From assembly GCA_947456995.1 (NCBI GenBank), contig CANGVB010000135.1, positions 1 to 8,091 of the forward strand: DNA of 8,091 bases, read 5' to 3'. Below, piece after piece: positions 1 through 6,204 of this stretch. A program made the position numbers and the translations under genes. Under the pieces are notes generated by a model that worked only from the letters and a program-made list of their open reading frames with translations, had not been told where the DNA came from and ran no database searches. Within the stretch, counting starts at the first letter, position 1; the number at the start of each line of letters is the position of its first letter. The DNA is from Bryobacteraceae bacterium (GTDB lineage: Bacteria; Acidobacteriota; Terriglobia; Bryobacterales; Bryobacteraceae).

Positions 1-1966
1 AATCATCCCCCGGCGCACCAAAGCCCGGCCGCAAACACAATCCCGCCAGATTCAGCCAGCGAATCTCATGCGCTGCAGACTTCTTGCGCCCCTCGGCACA
101 CTCGAGGAACACATCAGCCAGCTTACGAATCGCCCCCAGTGGCCACGAGTTCCGCCCCAGCGATAGCGTCTGTTCCAGCTTCTGCGGCAACTCCTCAGGC
201 AACAACGAGAACTCACCAGTAAAGGTCTGCCGCACCAGCGCACAAGCCCGCTCGAGCGCCTCATCATTCACCGTCGCCATCGGTCGCGCCACAACCCTTT
301 TCGCACTCGCCCGCCGCAACTCAAACTGCAAGCGCCACGAATGCTCGCTCACCTTGCTATCGGCAAAGATCTCAAGCGTACCTACTTCCGTCAAATGCGC
401 CCGCAGCTTCACCGGCACACTGCGCTCCATATTCGGATTCCCAAACCGGATCACCGCATCCAGCGGCGCATGAAGATGAAAGCCCTCGTCCACCTCAACG
501 CCCTGCCCGGCAACATCCTCAGTCCGCGTCAATGAACTATAAAGCCGAAAACTCACAGGCTTGTTCGCAAGCAACTGCAATCCCGGCACATCCAGCTCCA
601 GCGTCGAGCCTTCTTCAGACCCGCGAGGCACCAGACAAATCGACTGCTTCTCACCCGTCCCAATGAAGTAAGCCCGTGGCAATCCACCACGCACCAGAAT
701 CCCCTGCCCACCGCCACGCACATGCGAGTAATAAGCCGCACCCTGCGCCACAGCCAGATCCAGATCCTGATTCTCAAACACCAGAGGAGCCTTACCAAAC
801 CAGCTCTCCACAACACTCTTCACCCGATCCCGCAAGATCTCCGGGATAAAGAATCCACCGTTAAACAAGATCGCATCCGGCCGCACATTCCCGCTTTCGC
901 TCAAGAACTGCGCCAGGTGCTTCGTCACCGCCGGGTCAGACACATAAGGCAAGCCCAGCTCACGAAACGCCGACTTCTTATCCACAGAGGGCACGTCAGT
1001 CAGCGCACACTCCGGCAGAAACCCATCGAGAGCTAGCTCGCGAGCCTCAGTCCGGGTGATCTCAGTGCGCAACGTGCCACCAATCAAAGAACTCCCGGCA
1101 CCCAACACGGTGATCTCAACCGACTCAGGCCCATCCACCGCCAGCAACTTCTCTTTAGCAGCCGCACACTGCCGCCGCAACGCACTCCTCTGCCGCAGCG
1201 ACAACTGTGTATTCAGCTTCGTCTCCACCAGCCAACTCAGCGTGAGGTCGAGATTATCCCCACCCAGTAACAAGTGCTTGCCCACAGCTGTGCGAGTAAA
1301 CTGCACATGGTCACCCGTGCGAGCCACCTGAATCAGCGTAAAGTCTGAAGTGCCGCCACCAACGTCGACAATCAGCACGTTCATGCCATCGGTCAAGCTC
1401 TTCTGCGATTGCGAAAGATGCCGTGCGATCCACGAATAAAACGCTGCCGCCGGCTCTTCAATCAGAGTCAGCTTCTCCATCCCCGCCGCCCGCGCCGCCT
1501 GCACGGTCAACTCACGAGCCTCTTCATCAAAGCTCGCCGGCACCGTCAGCACGACATCATGCTCACCAATAGAAGACCCGTTGGCTTCCTTCCACGCAGC
1601 AGCAATATGAGCCAGATACTTGGTGGAAGCCTCTACCGGCGAATACAACCGCCCGGCCTCCTGCGCATCCCACGGCAGGATCTTCGCATTCCGGTCTACT
1701 TCACTATTCGAGAGCCAGCTCTTGGCCGCATAAACACTCTTGGTCGGAACCAGAGCCCCCTGCTCACGCGCATAAACACCGACATACTCCTGCTGGTCGA
1801 GATAAAGAAAACTCGGCAGCGTCCGCCGCTTCTCCTGCCGGCCCTGCGCCACATACTGCCCGATTTCAAGCACCTGTATCGGGGTATATTCTGCCTCAGC
1901 CGCTTCCACCTCATCCACCCAGGCCAGGGCAGAATTTGTTGTCCCTAAGTCGATACCAATCTTCAT
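1..1966 (-). CDS. Hsp70-family ATPase with probable DUF3731-type C-terminal region (partial, 3' end beyond window)
   Basis: Hsp70-superfamily ATPase, 655 codons visible without a stop; the C-terminus lies beyond the left edge. The start is ATG at 1966-1964, giving MKIGIDLGTTNSALAW, the Hsp70 phosphate-1 loop. The remaining nucleotide-binding signatures are present: AKSWL with Lys82 at the place of the DnaK catalytic lysine, LTVPASFD (about 140-147), EEP with Glu171, the phosphate-2 motif DVGGGTSDF (201-209), and an adenosine-side FNGG motif near residue 365. After about residue 560 the protein does not look like a DnaK lid. The last visible residues (WLNLAGLCLRPGFGAPGDD) resemble the DUF3731 segment seen in long, roughly 900-residue bacterial Hsp70-like proteins (family knowledge from memory). 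Its ATG overlaps the stop of the upstream Hsp70 gene as ATGA, which implies translational coupling. It is probably a cytoplasmic ATPase or chaperone; its clients are unknown. Hsp70 membership is certain, the DUF3731 call less so. Confidence 0.9.
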   Translation of the reverse strand, partial: MKIGIDLGTTNSALAWVDEVEAAEAEYTPIQVLEIGQYVAQGRQEKRRTLPSFLYLDQQEYVGVYAREQGALVPTKSVYAAKSWLSNSEVDRNAKILPWDAQEAGRLYSPVEASTKYLAHIAAAWKEANGSSIGEHDVVLTVPASFDEEARELTVQAARAAGMEKLTLIEEPAAAFYSWIARHLSQSQKSLTDGMNVLIVDVGGGTSDFTLIQVARTGDHVQFTRTAVGKHLLLGGDNLDLTLSWLVETKLNTQLSLRQRSALRRQCAAAKEKLLAVDGPESVEITVLGAGSSLIGGTLRTEITRTEARELALDGFLPECALTDVPSVDKKSAFRELGLPYVSDPAVTKHLAQFLSESGNVRPDAILFNGGFFIPEILRDRVKSVVESWFGKAPLVFENQDLDLAVAQGAAYYSHVRGGGQGILVRGGLPRAYFIGTGEKQSICLVPRGSEEGSTLELDVPGLQLLANKPVSFRLYSSLTRTEDVAGQGVEVDEGFHLHAPLDAVIRFGNPNMERSVPVKLRAHLTEVGTLEIFADSKVSEHSWRLQFELRRASAKRVVARPMATVNDEALERACALVRQTFTGEFSLLPEELPQKLEQTLSLGRNSWPLGAIRKLADVFLECAEGRKKSAAHEIRWLNLAGLCLRPGFGAPGDD
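1963..1966 (-). promoter_or_regulatory. ATGA stop/start overlap between the two Hsp70 genes
   Basis: On the minus strand the sequence reads ATGA. ATG (1966-1964) starts the downstream Hsp70 gene and TGA (1965-1963) ends the upstream one. Such 4-base overlaps usually mean re-initiation by the same ribosome, which favours production of the two paralogs in linked amounts. Confidence 0.85.
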
Positions 1967-3681
1967 GCTTTGCGCTCTCTCACACTAAACTCGAGCTTCC
2001 AGCGGTCGCCACTGGCGGCCACGCAAAATAGCTCCAACACGCCCGTCGCCGTTACATGCGATTCCAGCGTCACCGGCACCAGCCCGCCGGGCGTCTTCTC
2101 TGTCGGCGCAAGCGTAATCTCCATCGCCGGCAATTCCTTCAGATCCTTCGGCATAGGCTCAAGCAGAGCCCCAGCCTCATCCCCACGACGCTCGGTCGAA
2201 GAGAAGATTCGAAACTCCACCGGCTCGCCCACATAGAGGCCAAACTTCCGGCCCGGATACTGATGCGCCGAGCCCTCTTCCATCCCAAAGGGCACAACAG
2301 TAAACGCCTTCATCGGCGCTGCCATCCCGGGCACAGCCGGCATCGCATCTTCAATCCCGACGTAATAAGTACGAGGCACACCACCCCGAATCCGGATCCC
2401 CTTACCCTGCCGCGCCAGCCCATAATAAGCCGCCCCGCGAGCTACCGCCAGCATCAGGTCCTCCCCATCCAGCACCTTCACCGGCTTGGGCAACCACAGG
2501 TTCAAACTCGTCAGAATCCGGTCCCGCACAAGCCCCGCCCGCAACACACCGCCATTAAACAAAACATGCGTCGGTGCCGCCCCACCCTGCTTCACAAAGT
2601 GCGCCAGATGCGCCGTAATCCGCGCGTCGCTTGCATAAGGCAAAGCCATCTCAGACAAAGCAGAGCGCCGAGTCCTGGCCAAGTCCTCATCCGGTGCCAC
2701 ATGAGGGAAGAAACCCTCCACCAGAATCTGTTCCACTTCAGCCCGCGTCAGCTTCGACTTGATCGTCCCGCCAATCAAACTGCTGCCACGGCCCAGAATC
2801 GTGACAGGCTGCTCCGTCACCGTTGATTCCGGGTCAAGCAATACTTCCTTAGCCGCCCGGCACTGCTGCCACAACGCTTGCAGTTGCTGCGCATCAAGCT
2901 TCGGCATCTTCGTCTCAAGATGCCGCGCCAGCGCAAGATCCATATTGTCGCCACCCAGCAGAATGTGGTCCCCTACGGCCACCCGCTCCAGCGTGAGCGC
3001 CCCATTCTGATCCTTAACATCAATCAGCGTAAAGTCCGTCGTACCGCCACCAATGTCGATGATCAGCACCCGGTCGCCGGGCCCAACCTTTTCACGCCAG
3101 TCTGCGTGCTTGCCAATCCAGGCATAAAAAGCCGCCTGAGGCTCTTCCAGCAACACAAGCTTGGAAATCCCAGCTTCCCGAGCCGCCTTCTCCGTCAACT
3201 GCCGCGCCACCGCATCAAAGCTGGCCGGCACCGTCAACACCACTTCATGCTCACCAAGAGCAGCATGCCCCGCATGTTGCCAGGCCTCATTCAAATGTTC
3301 AAGATAGGCCCGCGAAGCCTCAACCGGGGAAATCTTCGCCACCCCATCCGGCGCATGCACCGGCAGAATCGCCTCATTGCGATCCACCCCCGCATAGCTC
3401 AACCACGACTTGGCGCTAGCCACCAGCCGCCCCATACTCTCGGCCCCACGCCGCCGGGCCAGTGTGCCCACAACGTACTTCGGCTGCTCATCCCACGGCA
3501 GCGCCGTCGCTCCCTCGGCAAAGTCTTTCGGCCCAGGCAAGTAAACAAACGAAGGCAACAACGCCTCCGCCCGCACCTCTCCCGGCTGCACTACCTGCTC
3601 CACCGCAAAGGCCTGAACGGCTTCCTCTTCACCAAAGGCTAAAGCGCTATTGGTTGTACCGAGATCAATTCCAATTACCAA
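1963..3681 (-). CDS. Hsp70-family ATPase (short DnaK-like paralog)
   Basis: Complete 572-residue Hsp70-like protein. The motifs, in order, are: phosphate-1 IGIDLGTTNSALA (3-15); SAKSWLS with Lys91 at the DnaK catalytic-lysine position; VLTVPASFD (148-156); EEP with Glu180; phosphate-2 DIGGGTTDFTLI (209-220); and adenosine motif VLFNGG (373-378). The nucleotide-binding domain fills about the first 425 residues. The remaining 150 or so are probably a beta-rich substrate-binding-like region; there is no DnaK-type helical lid and no EEVD-like tail, the protein ending in SVRERKA. The start is TTG (3681-3679), chosen because it puts the phosphate loop at the same position as in the downstream paralog; only a weak GAG/GAGG lies upstream. 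It begins 6 bases after the DUF2760 stop and ends in a 4-base overlap with the next Hsp70 gene. It is likely a cytoplasmic ATPase working with the two neighbours. The process served is unknown. Confidence 0.95.
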   Translation of the reverse strand: MVIGIDLGTTNSALAFGEEEAVQAFAVEQVVQPGEVRAEALLPSFVYLPGPKDFAEGATALPWDEQPKYVVGTLARRRGAESMGRLVASAKSWLSYAGVDRNEAILPVHAPDGVAKISPVEASRAYLEHLNEAWQHAGHAALGEHEVVLTVPASFDAVARQLTEKAAREAGISKLVLLEEPQAAFYAWIGKHADWREKVGPGDRVLIIDIGGGTTDFTLIDVKDQNGALTLERVAVGDHILLGGDNMDLALARHLETKMPKLDAQQLQALWQQCRAAKEVLLDPESTVTEQPVTILGRGSSLIGGTIKSKLTRAEVEQILVEGFFPHVAPDEDLARTRRSALSEMALPYASDARITAHLAHFVKQGGAAPTHVLFNGGVLRAGLVRDRILTSLNLWLPKPVKVLDGEDLMLAVARGAAYYGLARQGKGIRIRGGVPRTYYVGIEDAMPAVPGMAAPMKAFTVVPFGMEEGSAHQYPGRKFGLYVGEPVEFRIFSSTERRGDEAGALLEPMPKDLKELPAMEITLAPTEKTPGGLVPVTLESHVTATGVLELFCVAASGDRWKLEFSVRERKA

Positions 3682-3687
3682 GGGAAA

Positions 3688-4236
3688 CTACTCAACCTCA
3701 ATTTCAGCTGGTGCCAGAATCTTCAGATTCGCCTTCACCTGCAGTGCCGGCAATTCAATCTTTTCTACCTTCCAGCCTTTATGGCGCAAGGTCCCGGCCT
3801 TAACATTGCCATCTGCCGGCACATTGCCCAGCAGCTTGATCGCACCAGGATCGTTCTTGAGTGCCCCAGCCGCAGAAAGCTGCGTAACCGCACCCTCCAC
3901 CCCGTCAATCACCGGCTGCAAAGACAGATAGCGCTGCAACGTAGCCCGCGAACTTTCGTGGATGTTACGCACAGCCGCACCCACCTGCTCGTCAGAGTAA
4001 GGCGAGACGTCCTCCATCAAAAAGTCCAGCAACCGGGCATCCCGCTGCAACAGGGCAAGCAACTGCAAGGCCCCGTCGCTGACGTCTACCTTGGGCGCAA
4101 CGGCAGCAGGCGCAGGCGTTGCTTTTGCCGCGCGCTTGGAAAGCCCCAGCGCGAGAATAACCGATTCAGGAAGTTGGCCGCCAAAGAGCAGGCCGAAGAA
4201 AGATGAGAATGCGAGCGAGATACGGCTCAAGTTCAG
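3688..4236 (-). CDS. DUF2760 domain-containing protein
   Basis: Protein of about 180 residues matching the DUF2760 family by its core: ALQLLALLQRDARLLDFLMED (54-74), YSDEQVGAAVRNIH (78-91), then GNVPAD, GTLRHKGWKVEKIELP (146-161) and a LAPAEIEVE tail. Numbering is from the TTG at 4230. The N-terminus (ISLAFSSFFGLLFG) is hydrophobic or amphipathic and may touch a membrane. A short Ala/Pro-rich linker (33-47) follows. Function is unknown for the whole family; it commonly sits upstream of one or two Hsp70-like genes, as here (recalled context). Start choice is open. TTG at 4230 lies 12 bases from the GGAGG at 4247-4243. An in-frame CTG at 4236 lies 6 bases from it and would add two residues. An in-frame TAG upstream rules out a longer protein. 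It is the first gene of the operon, and the next gene starts 6 bases after its stop. Confidence 0.9.
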   Translation of the reverse strand: MNLSRISLAFSSFFGLLFGGQLPESVILALGLSKRAAKATPAPAAVAPKVDVSDGALQLLALLQRDARLLDFLMEDVSPYSDEQVGAAVRNIHESSRATLQRYLSLQPVIDGVEGAVTQLSAAGALKNDPGAIKLLGNVPADGNVKAGTLRHKGWKVEKIELPALQVKANLKILAPAEIEVE

Positions 4237-4242
4237 CTCGAG

Positions 4243-4247
4243 CCTCC
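4243..4247 (-). promoter_or_regulatory. Shine-Dalgarno GGAGG of the DUF2760 gene
   Basis: The minus strand reads CGGAGGCTCGAGCTG just upstream of the gene. GGAGG is 6 bases before CTG (4236-4234) and 12 bases before TTG (4230-4228). It is the only strong ribosome-binding sequence in this operon; the two Hsp70 genes appear to rely on coupling. Confidence 0.6.
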
Positions 4248-4288
4248 GTTTCTATTGGGGATTCGCGGCCAGATGAGCCGCATCTCCC

Positions 4289-4319
4289 ATTCTAGCGCTA
4301 GGTATCCATGAAATGTCCT
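4289..4319 (-). promoter_or_regulatory. Possible sigma-70-like promoter for the DUF2760-Hsp70-Hsp70 operon
   Basis: On the minus strand there is a TAGAAT -10-like hexamer (4294-4289, 5 of 6 to TATAAT). An AGGACA (4319-4314, 4 of 6 to TTGACA) lies 19 bases upstream. The long spacer makes this weak. A perfect 10-base palindrome, CTAGCGCTAG (4292-4301), overlaps the -10 element and could be an operator. This is an eye-match only, with no known regulator. Confidence 0.2.
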
Positions 4320-4481
4320 ACTCGAATTGCCAGCAAAACCCGGGTACTCCGCTGGAACCGGTAGAACCAATTTGAAAAAGTCCCAGTACTAAACAGCCCG
4401 TTAGATGAGGACTAAACCTATTCTGAACGGCTAATATCAACCCTAGTAACGGATTTGAAACGTTCTTGAAAAGAGAAGACT

Positions 4482-5180
4482 ATGTATAAATTTTTTGCCA
4501 AGTCCCTGTTGATCACCTTGGCTGTAGGCGCGACGTCACTCGTCGCTGCCCCCTTAACATTCACCTCGGGCGGAGGAGCGCAAGGAACAAAAGTCCTGTT
4601 TGATGGCAATGTGGCTACTAACTTTGTTGCGGGCCTCAGCTCCGCAGCAACCTTTAGCCTCCTGAGTGTCGAAAACTCCGGCAAGAAGTGGAATTTTCAG
4701 GTAGTTGTTGAAGAAACAGGCTCAGTCAACGCACGCGTCGCTGGCCTCGGCTTCGTTGATATCAATCCTGACGTCAACGGCGGAGCCGTTACAAACGCTG
4801 GTGGCACCGATTGGCAATTCAACTTCACCGGCAACAACCTCCAGTTCCCGAATCAGTTTGGTGCTCTTGAGGCTTGCTTCATCGATAACAACAATAACTG
4901 CAATGGCGGCGGCAACGGCGGTGTCAATAACGGCTCCAGCGCAACGGTTCTTTTCAACCTCACCTTCGCTTCCAGCCAGAGCTCGATTACCTTTAACGGA
5001 ATGGGCGTTCGCTATCAGTCCATCGTTGGAGTTACAGCTGGAACTTCCGGAACCGGCAGCGACACCGGCACCGGCCCGAATATCCCTGTCCTCGAAAACC
5101 CCGTGCCCGAACCCGCCACTATGGGTTTGATGGGCCTTAGCCTGGCGGCACTTGCTGCAGTCTCCCGTCGTCGTAAGTAA
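4482..5180 (+). CDS. PEP-CTERM sorting domain protein, cistern-like
   Basis: Secreted surface protein of 232 residues. It has a signal peptide (KFFAKSLLITLAVGATSLVAA, about 3-23) and ends with a PEP-CTERM sorting signal: VPEP at 208-211, a hydrophobic stretch 212-227, and the basic tail SRRRK. In that family the tail is recognised by an exosortase during transfer to the cell surface. The mature part looks like a beta-rich domain with two cysteines, Cys132 and Cys140, enclosing an Asn-rich loop and followed by a Gly/Asn-rich run (141-151). A VRYQS motif (176-180) and a Gly/Thr/Ser linker (186-199) come next. The Cys pair, Gly-rich run and VRYQS resemble the 'cistern' group of PEP-CTERM proteins, as recalled; this was not searched. 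AGAGAAG (4472-4478) is a modest ribosome site. No exosortase gene is in the window. Base composition is more balanced than in neighbouring genes. It is probably monocistronic, ending in a terminator. Confidence 0.9.
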   Translation: MYKFFAKSLLITLAVGATSLVAAPLTFTSGGGAQGTKVLFDGNVATNFVAGLSSAATFSLLSVENSGKKWNFQVVVEETGSVNARVAGLGFVDINPDVNGGAVTNAGGTDWQFNFTGNNLQFPNQFGALEACFIDNNNNCNGGGNGGVNNGSSATVLFNLTFASSQSSITFNGMGVRYQSIVGVTAGTSGTGSDTGTGPNIPVLENPVPEPATMGLMGLSLAALAAVSRRRK

Positions 5181-5202
5181 ATTTTGTTCCCTCCTAAAGA
5201 TC

Positions 5203-5233
5203 AGAGCCAAACCGCAAGGTTTGGCTCTTTTCT
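5203..5233 (+). terminator. Rho-independent terminator after the PEP-CTERM gene
   Basis: Perfect 11-bp stem: AGAGCCAAACC (5203-5213) pairs with GGTTTGGCTCT (5218-5228). It is closed by a GCAA (GNRA-type) tetraloop and followed by TTTTCT. It lies 23 bases after the PEP-CTERM stop and 40 bases before the merR-like start, so it separates the two genes. Confidence 0.92.
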
Positions 5234-5272
5234 ATTCCCAGCACTCGACACTGGCGCTAGGATAGGCTTGAG

Positions 5273-5599
5273 ATGCCCGTAACGGAAACCAAATGGAAAC
5301 GCGGTGAATTAGCCGAAGCCTGTGGTGTCAACAGCGAAACGCTCCGCTTCTACGAAAAAGAAGGCCTCCTCAACCCCGAGCGCGGCCCCAACGGCTACCG
5401 CCTCTATTCCGTAGCCGACGCCAAACGCATCCGCCTCACCCAGCGCGCCATCGGCGTGGGCTTCAGCATCCAGGATGTCAAAGACTGGCTAGCCGGCGAC
5501 GCCATCAAAATGGAGCAGGCCCTGCTGCGGGTTGAAGCCAAAATCACCGAACTCGAACGCCTCCGCAAGAGCCTCAGAAAAAAGTTAAAAAAAGTTTGA
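5273..5599 (+). CDS. MerR-family transcriptional regulator (short)
   Basis: DNA-binding regulator of 108 residues. The N-terminal winged helix-turn-helix is typical of MerR: GELAEACGVNSETLRFYEKEGLL (11-33), then the wing GPNGYRLYS (38-46) and the second helical pair ADAKRIRLTQRAIGVGFSIQDVKDWL (48-73). A charged helix (79-108) should form the antiparallel dimer coiled coil. There is essentially no effector domain after it, and the only cysteine is Cys17 in the HTH, so the metal-binding cysteines of MerR/CueR/ZntR-type sensors are absent. This resembles the small MerR proteins whose signal is unknown. ATG at 5273 is preceded by a weak TAGG (5263-5266). The usual MerR targets are neighbouring genes; the PEP-CTERM gene is cut off by a terminator, while the ECF operon downstream is on the same strand behind a hairpin. 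The target is unknown. Confidence 0.9.
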   Translation: MPVTETKWKRGELAEACGVNSETLRFYEKEGLLNPERGPNGYRLYSVADAKRIRLTQRAIGVGFSIQDVKDWLAGDAIKMEQALLRVEAKITELERLRKSLRKKLKKV

Positions 5600-5605
5600 G
5601 CCTTT

Positions 5606-5625
5606 TGAGCGAAAAAAATCGCTTA
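5606..5625 (+). other. Small hairpin with A6 loop downstream of merR-like gene
   Basis: TGAGCGA (5606-5612) pairs with TCGCTTA (5619-5625), with one G-U pair, around a loop of six A. It has no T-run after it, so it is not a terminator by itself. It could be a 3' end stabiliser of the merR-like transcript or part of the leader of the next operon. Confidence 0.3.
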
Positions 5626-5659
5626 TCCAATTGAAGCCATACAGCTACACCGCAAGGCC

Positions 5660-5701
5660 GGGCAGCGACGTTCCGGAGGGATATCGTTGTTGCCCTTTTT
5701 T
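5660..5701 (+). terminator. Terminator-like hairpin upstream of the ECF sigma gene (possible attenuator)
   Basis: GGGCAGCGACG (5660-5670) pairs over 11 positions, two of them G-U, with CGTTGTTGCCC (5685-5695). Six T follow (5696-5701). The 14-base loop (5671-5684) contains GGAGGG (5675-5680), a strong Shine-Dalgarno sequence. It lies 60 bases after the merR-like stop and would end that transcript. Because only 8 to 35 bases separate the T-run from the sigma-factor start, any promoter for the sigma operon must either lie upstream and read through this element or sit inside it. Confidence 0.7.
5675..5680 (+). promoter_or_regulatory. Strong Shine-Dalgarno GGAGGG inside the hairpin loop
   Basis: GGAGGG is 6 bases before TTG (5687) and 9 before TTG (5690). 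Both TTG codons are in the leader ORF frame. In the sigma-factor frame no usual start codon lies within a normal distance, so this site does not serve the sigma gene directly. Confidence 0.45.
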
Positions 5702-5740
5702 GTAACATTTTGCCCCTCAAGCAGAACGTACAAAATGTGA
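5687..5740 (+). CDS. Possible 17-codon leader peptide coupled to the ECF sigma gene
   Basis: A short reading frame starts at TTG 5687 (or TTG 5690) behind GGAGGG and ends at TGA 5738-5740. It encodes MLPFFVTFCPSSRTYKM. Its last bases read ATGTGA, so the TGA overlaps the GTG (5737) proposed as the sigma-factor start (GTGA). This arrangement supplies the sigma gene with ribosomes, which otherwise has no Shine-Dalgarno sequence. The ORF also begins inside the 3' arm of the hairpin, so ribosomes on it would interfere with hairpin formation. No homology is recognised, the start is TTG, and an ORF this short can occur by chance. Confidence 0.3.
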   Translation: MLPFFVTFCPSSRTYKM

Positions 5741-6204
5741 AGCCAGACTGGTCTCAACTCTTTGAACACCACGGCGACGATCTCTATCGTTTCGCTTACC
5801 GTCTTTCTTCCTCCCGCGAGATTGCCGAAGACGCCGTTCAGGAGTGCTTTGTATCCTGCCTCAAGTCCAATCCTCTGGCAACCCAAATTCGCGGCGAAAT
5901 GCGGGCTTATCTTTTTGGCGCCGTCCGAAACCAGGTCTACAAAGCCCTCAAACGTAATCCCCAGCCTCCCGAAGCCAAACCCATCCTCGTCCAGCCCGAT
6001 CAAACGAGCGAGGTTTTTGCCGCCCTCCAACAAATTCCAGAATCCTCCCGCGAAGCAATCGTTTTGATCTGCATCGAAGGATTCAGCTACGACGAAGCAG
6101 CCCGCATGCTCGATGTAGAACCGTCAGCACTCCGCGTCCGCGTTCATCGCGCACGCCGCCAACTCAAAGAAGCTCTCGGAATCGAGGTAAATTCCAATGA
6201 CTGA
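5737..6204 (+). CDS. ECF-type RNA polymerase sigma factor
   Basis: Extracytoplasmic-function sigma factor of 155 residues from GTG 5737; an in-frame TTG at 5710 would give 164. Numbering here uses the TTG start. Region sigma-2 spans about 17-82: LFEHHGDDLYRFAYRLSSS, then EIAEDAVQECFVSCL (37-51), which keeps the acidic residues of the core-binding helix, then RAYLFGAVRNQVYKALKR (65-82), the -10 recognition part. A 20-residue linker follows. Sigma-4 is about 101-153: LQQIPESSREAIVLICIEGFSYDEAARML and the recognition helix SALRVRVHRARRQLK. There is no extra C-terminal domain. GTG is preferred because its GTGA overlaps the stop of a short leader ORF that has a good ribosome site; TTG 5710 has none. 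It should direct polymerase to a regulon that may include its own operon. The next gene overlaps it by 8 bases, suggesting that its product is a regulatory partner. Confidence 0.93.
   Translation: MKPDWSQLFEHHGDDLYRFAYRLSSSREIAEDAVQECFVSCLKSNPLATQIRGEMRAYLFGAVRNQVYKALKRNPQPPEAKPILVQPDQTSEVFAALQQIPESSREAIVLICIEGFSYDEAARMLDVEPSALRVRVHRARRQLKEALGIEVNSND

Larger units (their letters stand above)
4237..4481. other. Divergent intergenic region between the Hsp70 operon and the PEP-CTERM gene
   Basis: These 245 bases separate two divergent transcription units, so both promoters should lie here. Visible items are a small inverted repeat AGATG-agccg-CATCT (4271-4285), the palindrome CTAGCGCTAG (4292-4301), a TAATAT (4432-4437) that could be a -10 for the plus-strand gene but lacks a recognisable -35, and TTTGAAA (4371-4377 and 4454-4460). 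It is more AT-rich near the PEP-CTERM gene. No RNA gene or credible small ORF was seen. Confidence 0.6.

Noticed and set aside
1409..1948. Plus-strand open frame of 179 codons opposite the second Hsp70 gene
   Set aside because: Antisense shadow of the conserved ATPase domain; no ribosome site or family motif.
2056..2826. Long plus-strand open frame of 256 codons opposite the first Hsp70 gene
   Set aside because: It lies antisense to a gene with intact Hsp70 motifs, and its product is a low-complexity Arg/His/Gln/Pro mix as expected from a skewed GC-rich opposite strand.
2878..3642. Second long plus-strand open frame of 254 codons opposite the first Hsp70 gene
   Set aside because: Same composition artefact (Arg/His/Pro-rich, no motif), fully antisense to conserved coding sequence.
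4722..5210. Minus-strand open frame of 162 codons across the PEP-CTERM gene
   Set aside because: Starts inside the terminator stem and is antisense to a gene with a signal peptide and sorting signal; no independent coding support.
5600..5701. Known riboswitch class (for example c-di-GMP) in the leader before the sigma gene
   Set aside because: A CGCAAGGCC stretch near 5651 recalls part of a c-di-GMP aptamer, but the paired helices and the second conserved arm are missing, so only the hairpin is claimed.
5702..5730. ECF-type autoregulatory promoter (GTAAC ... CGTA) before the sigma gene
   Set aside because: The spacing of about 20 bases is too long for a typical ECF -35/-10 pair and the -35 is not a good match; it would also require a leaderless mRNA.
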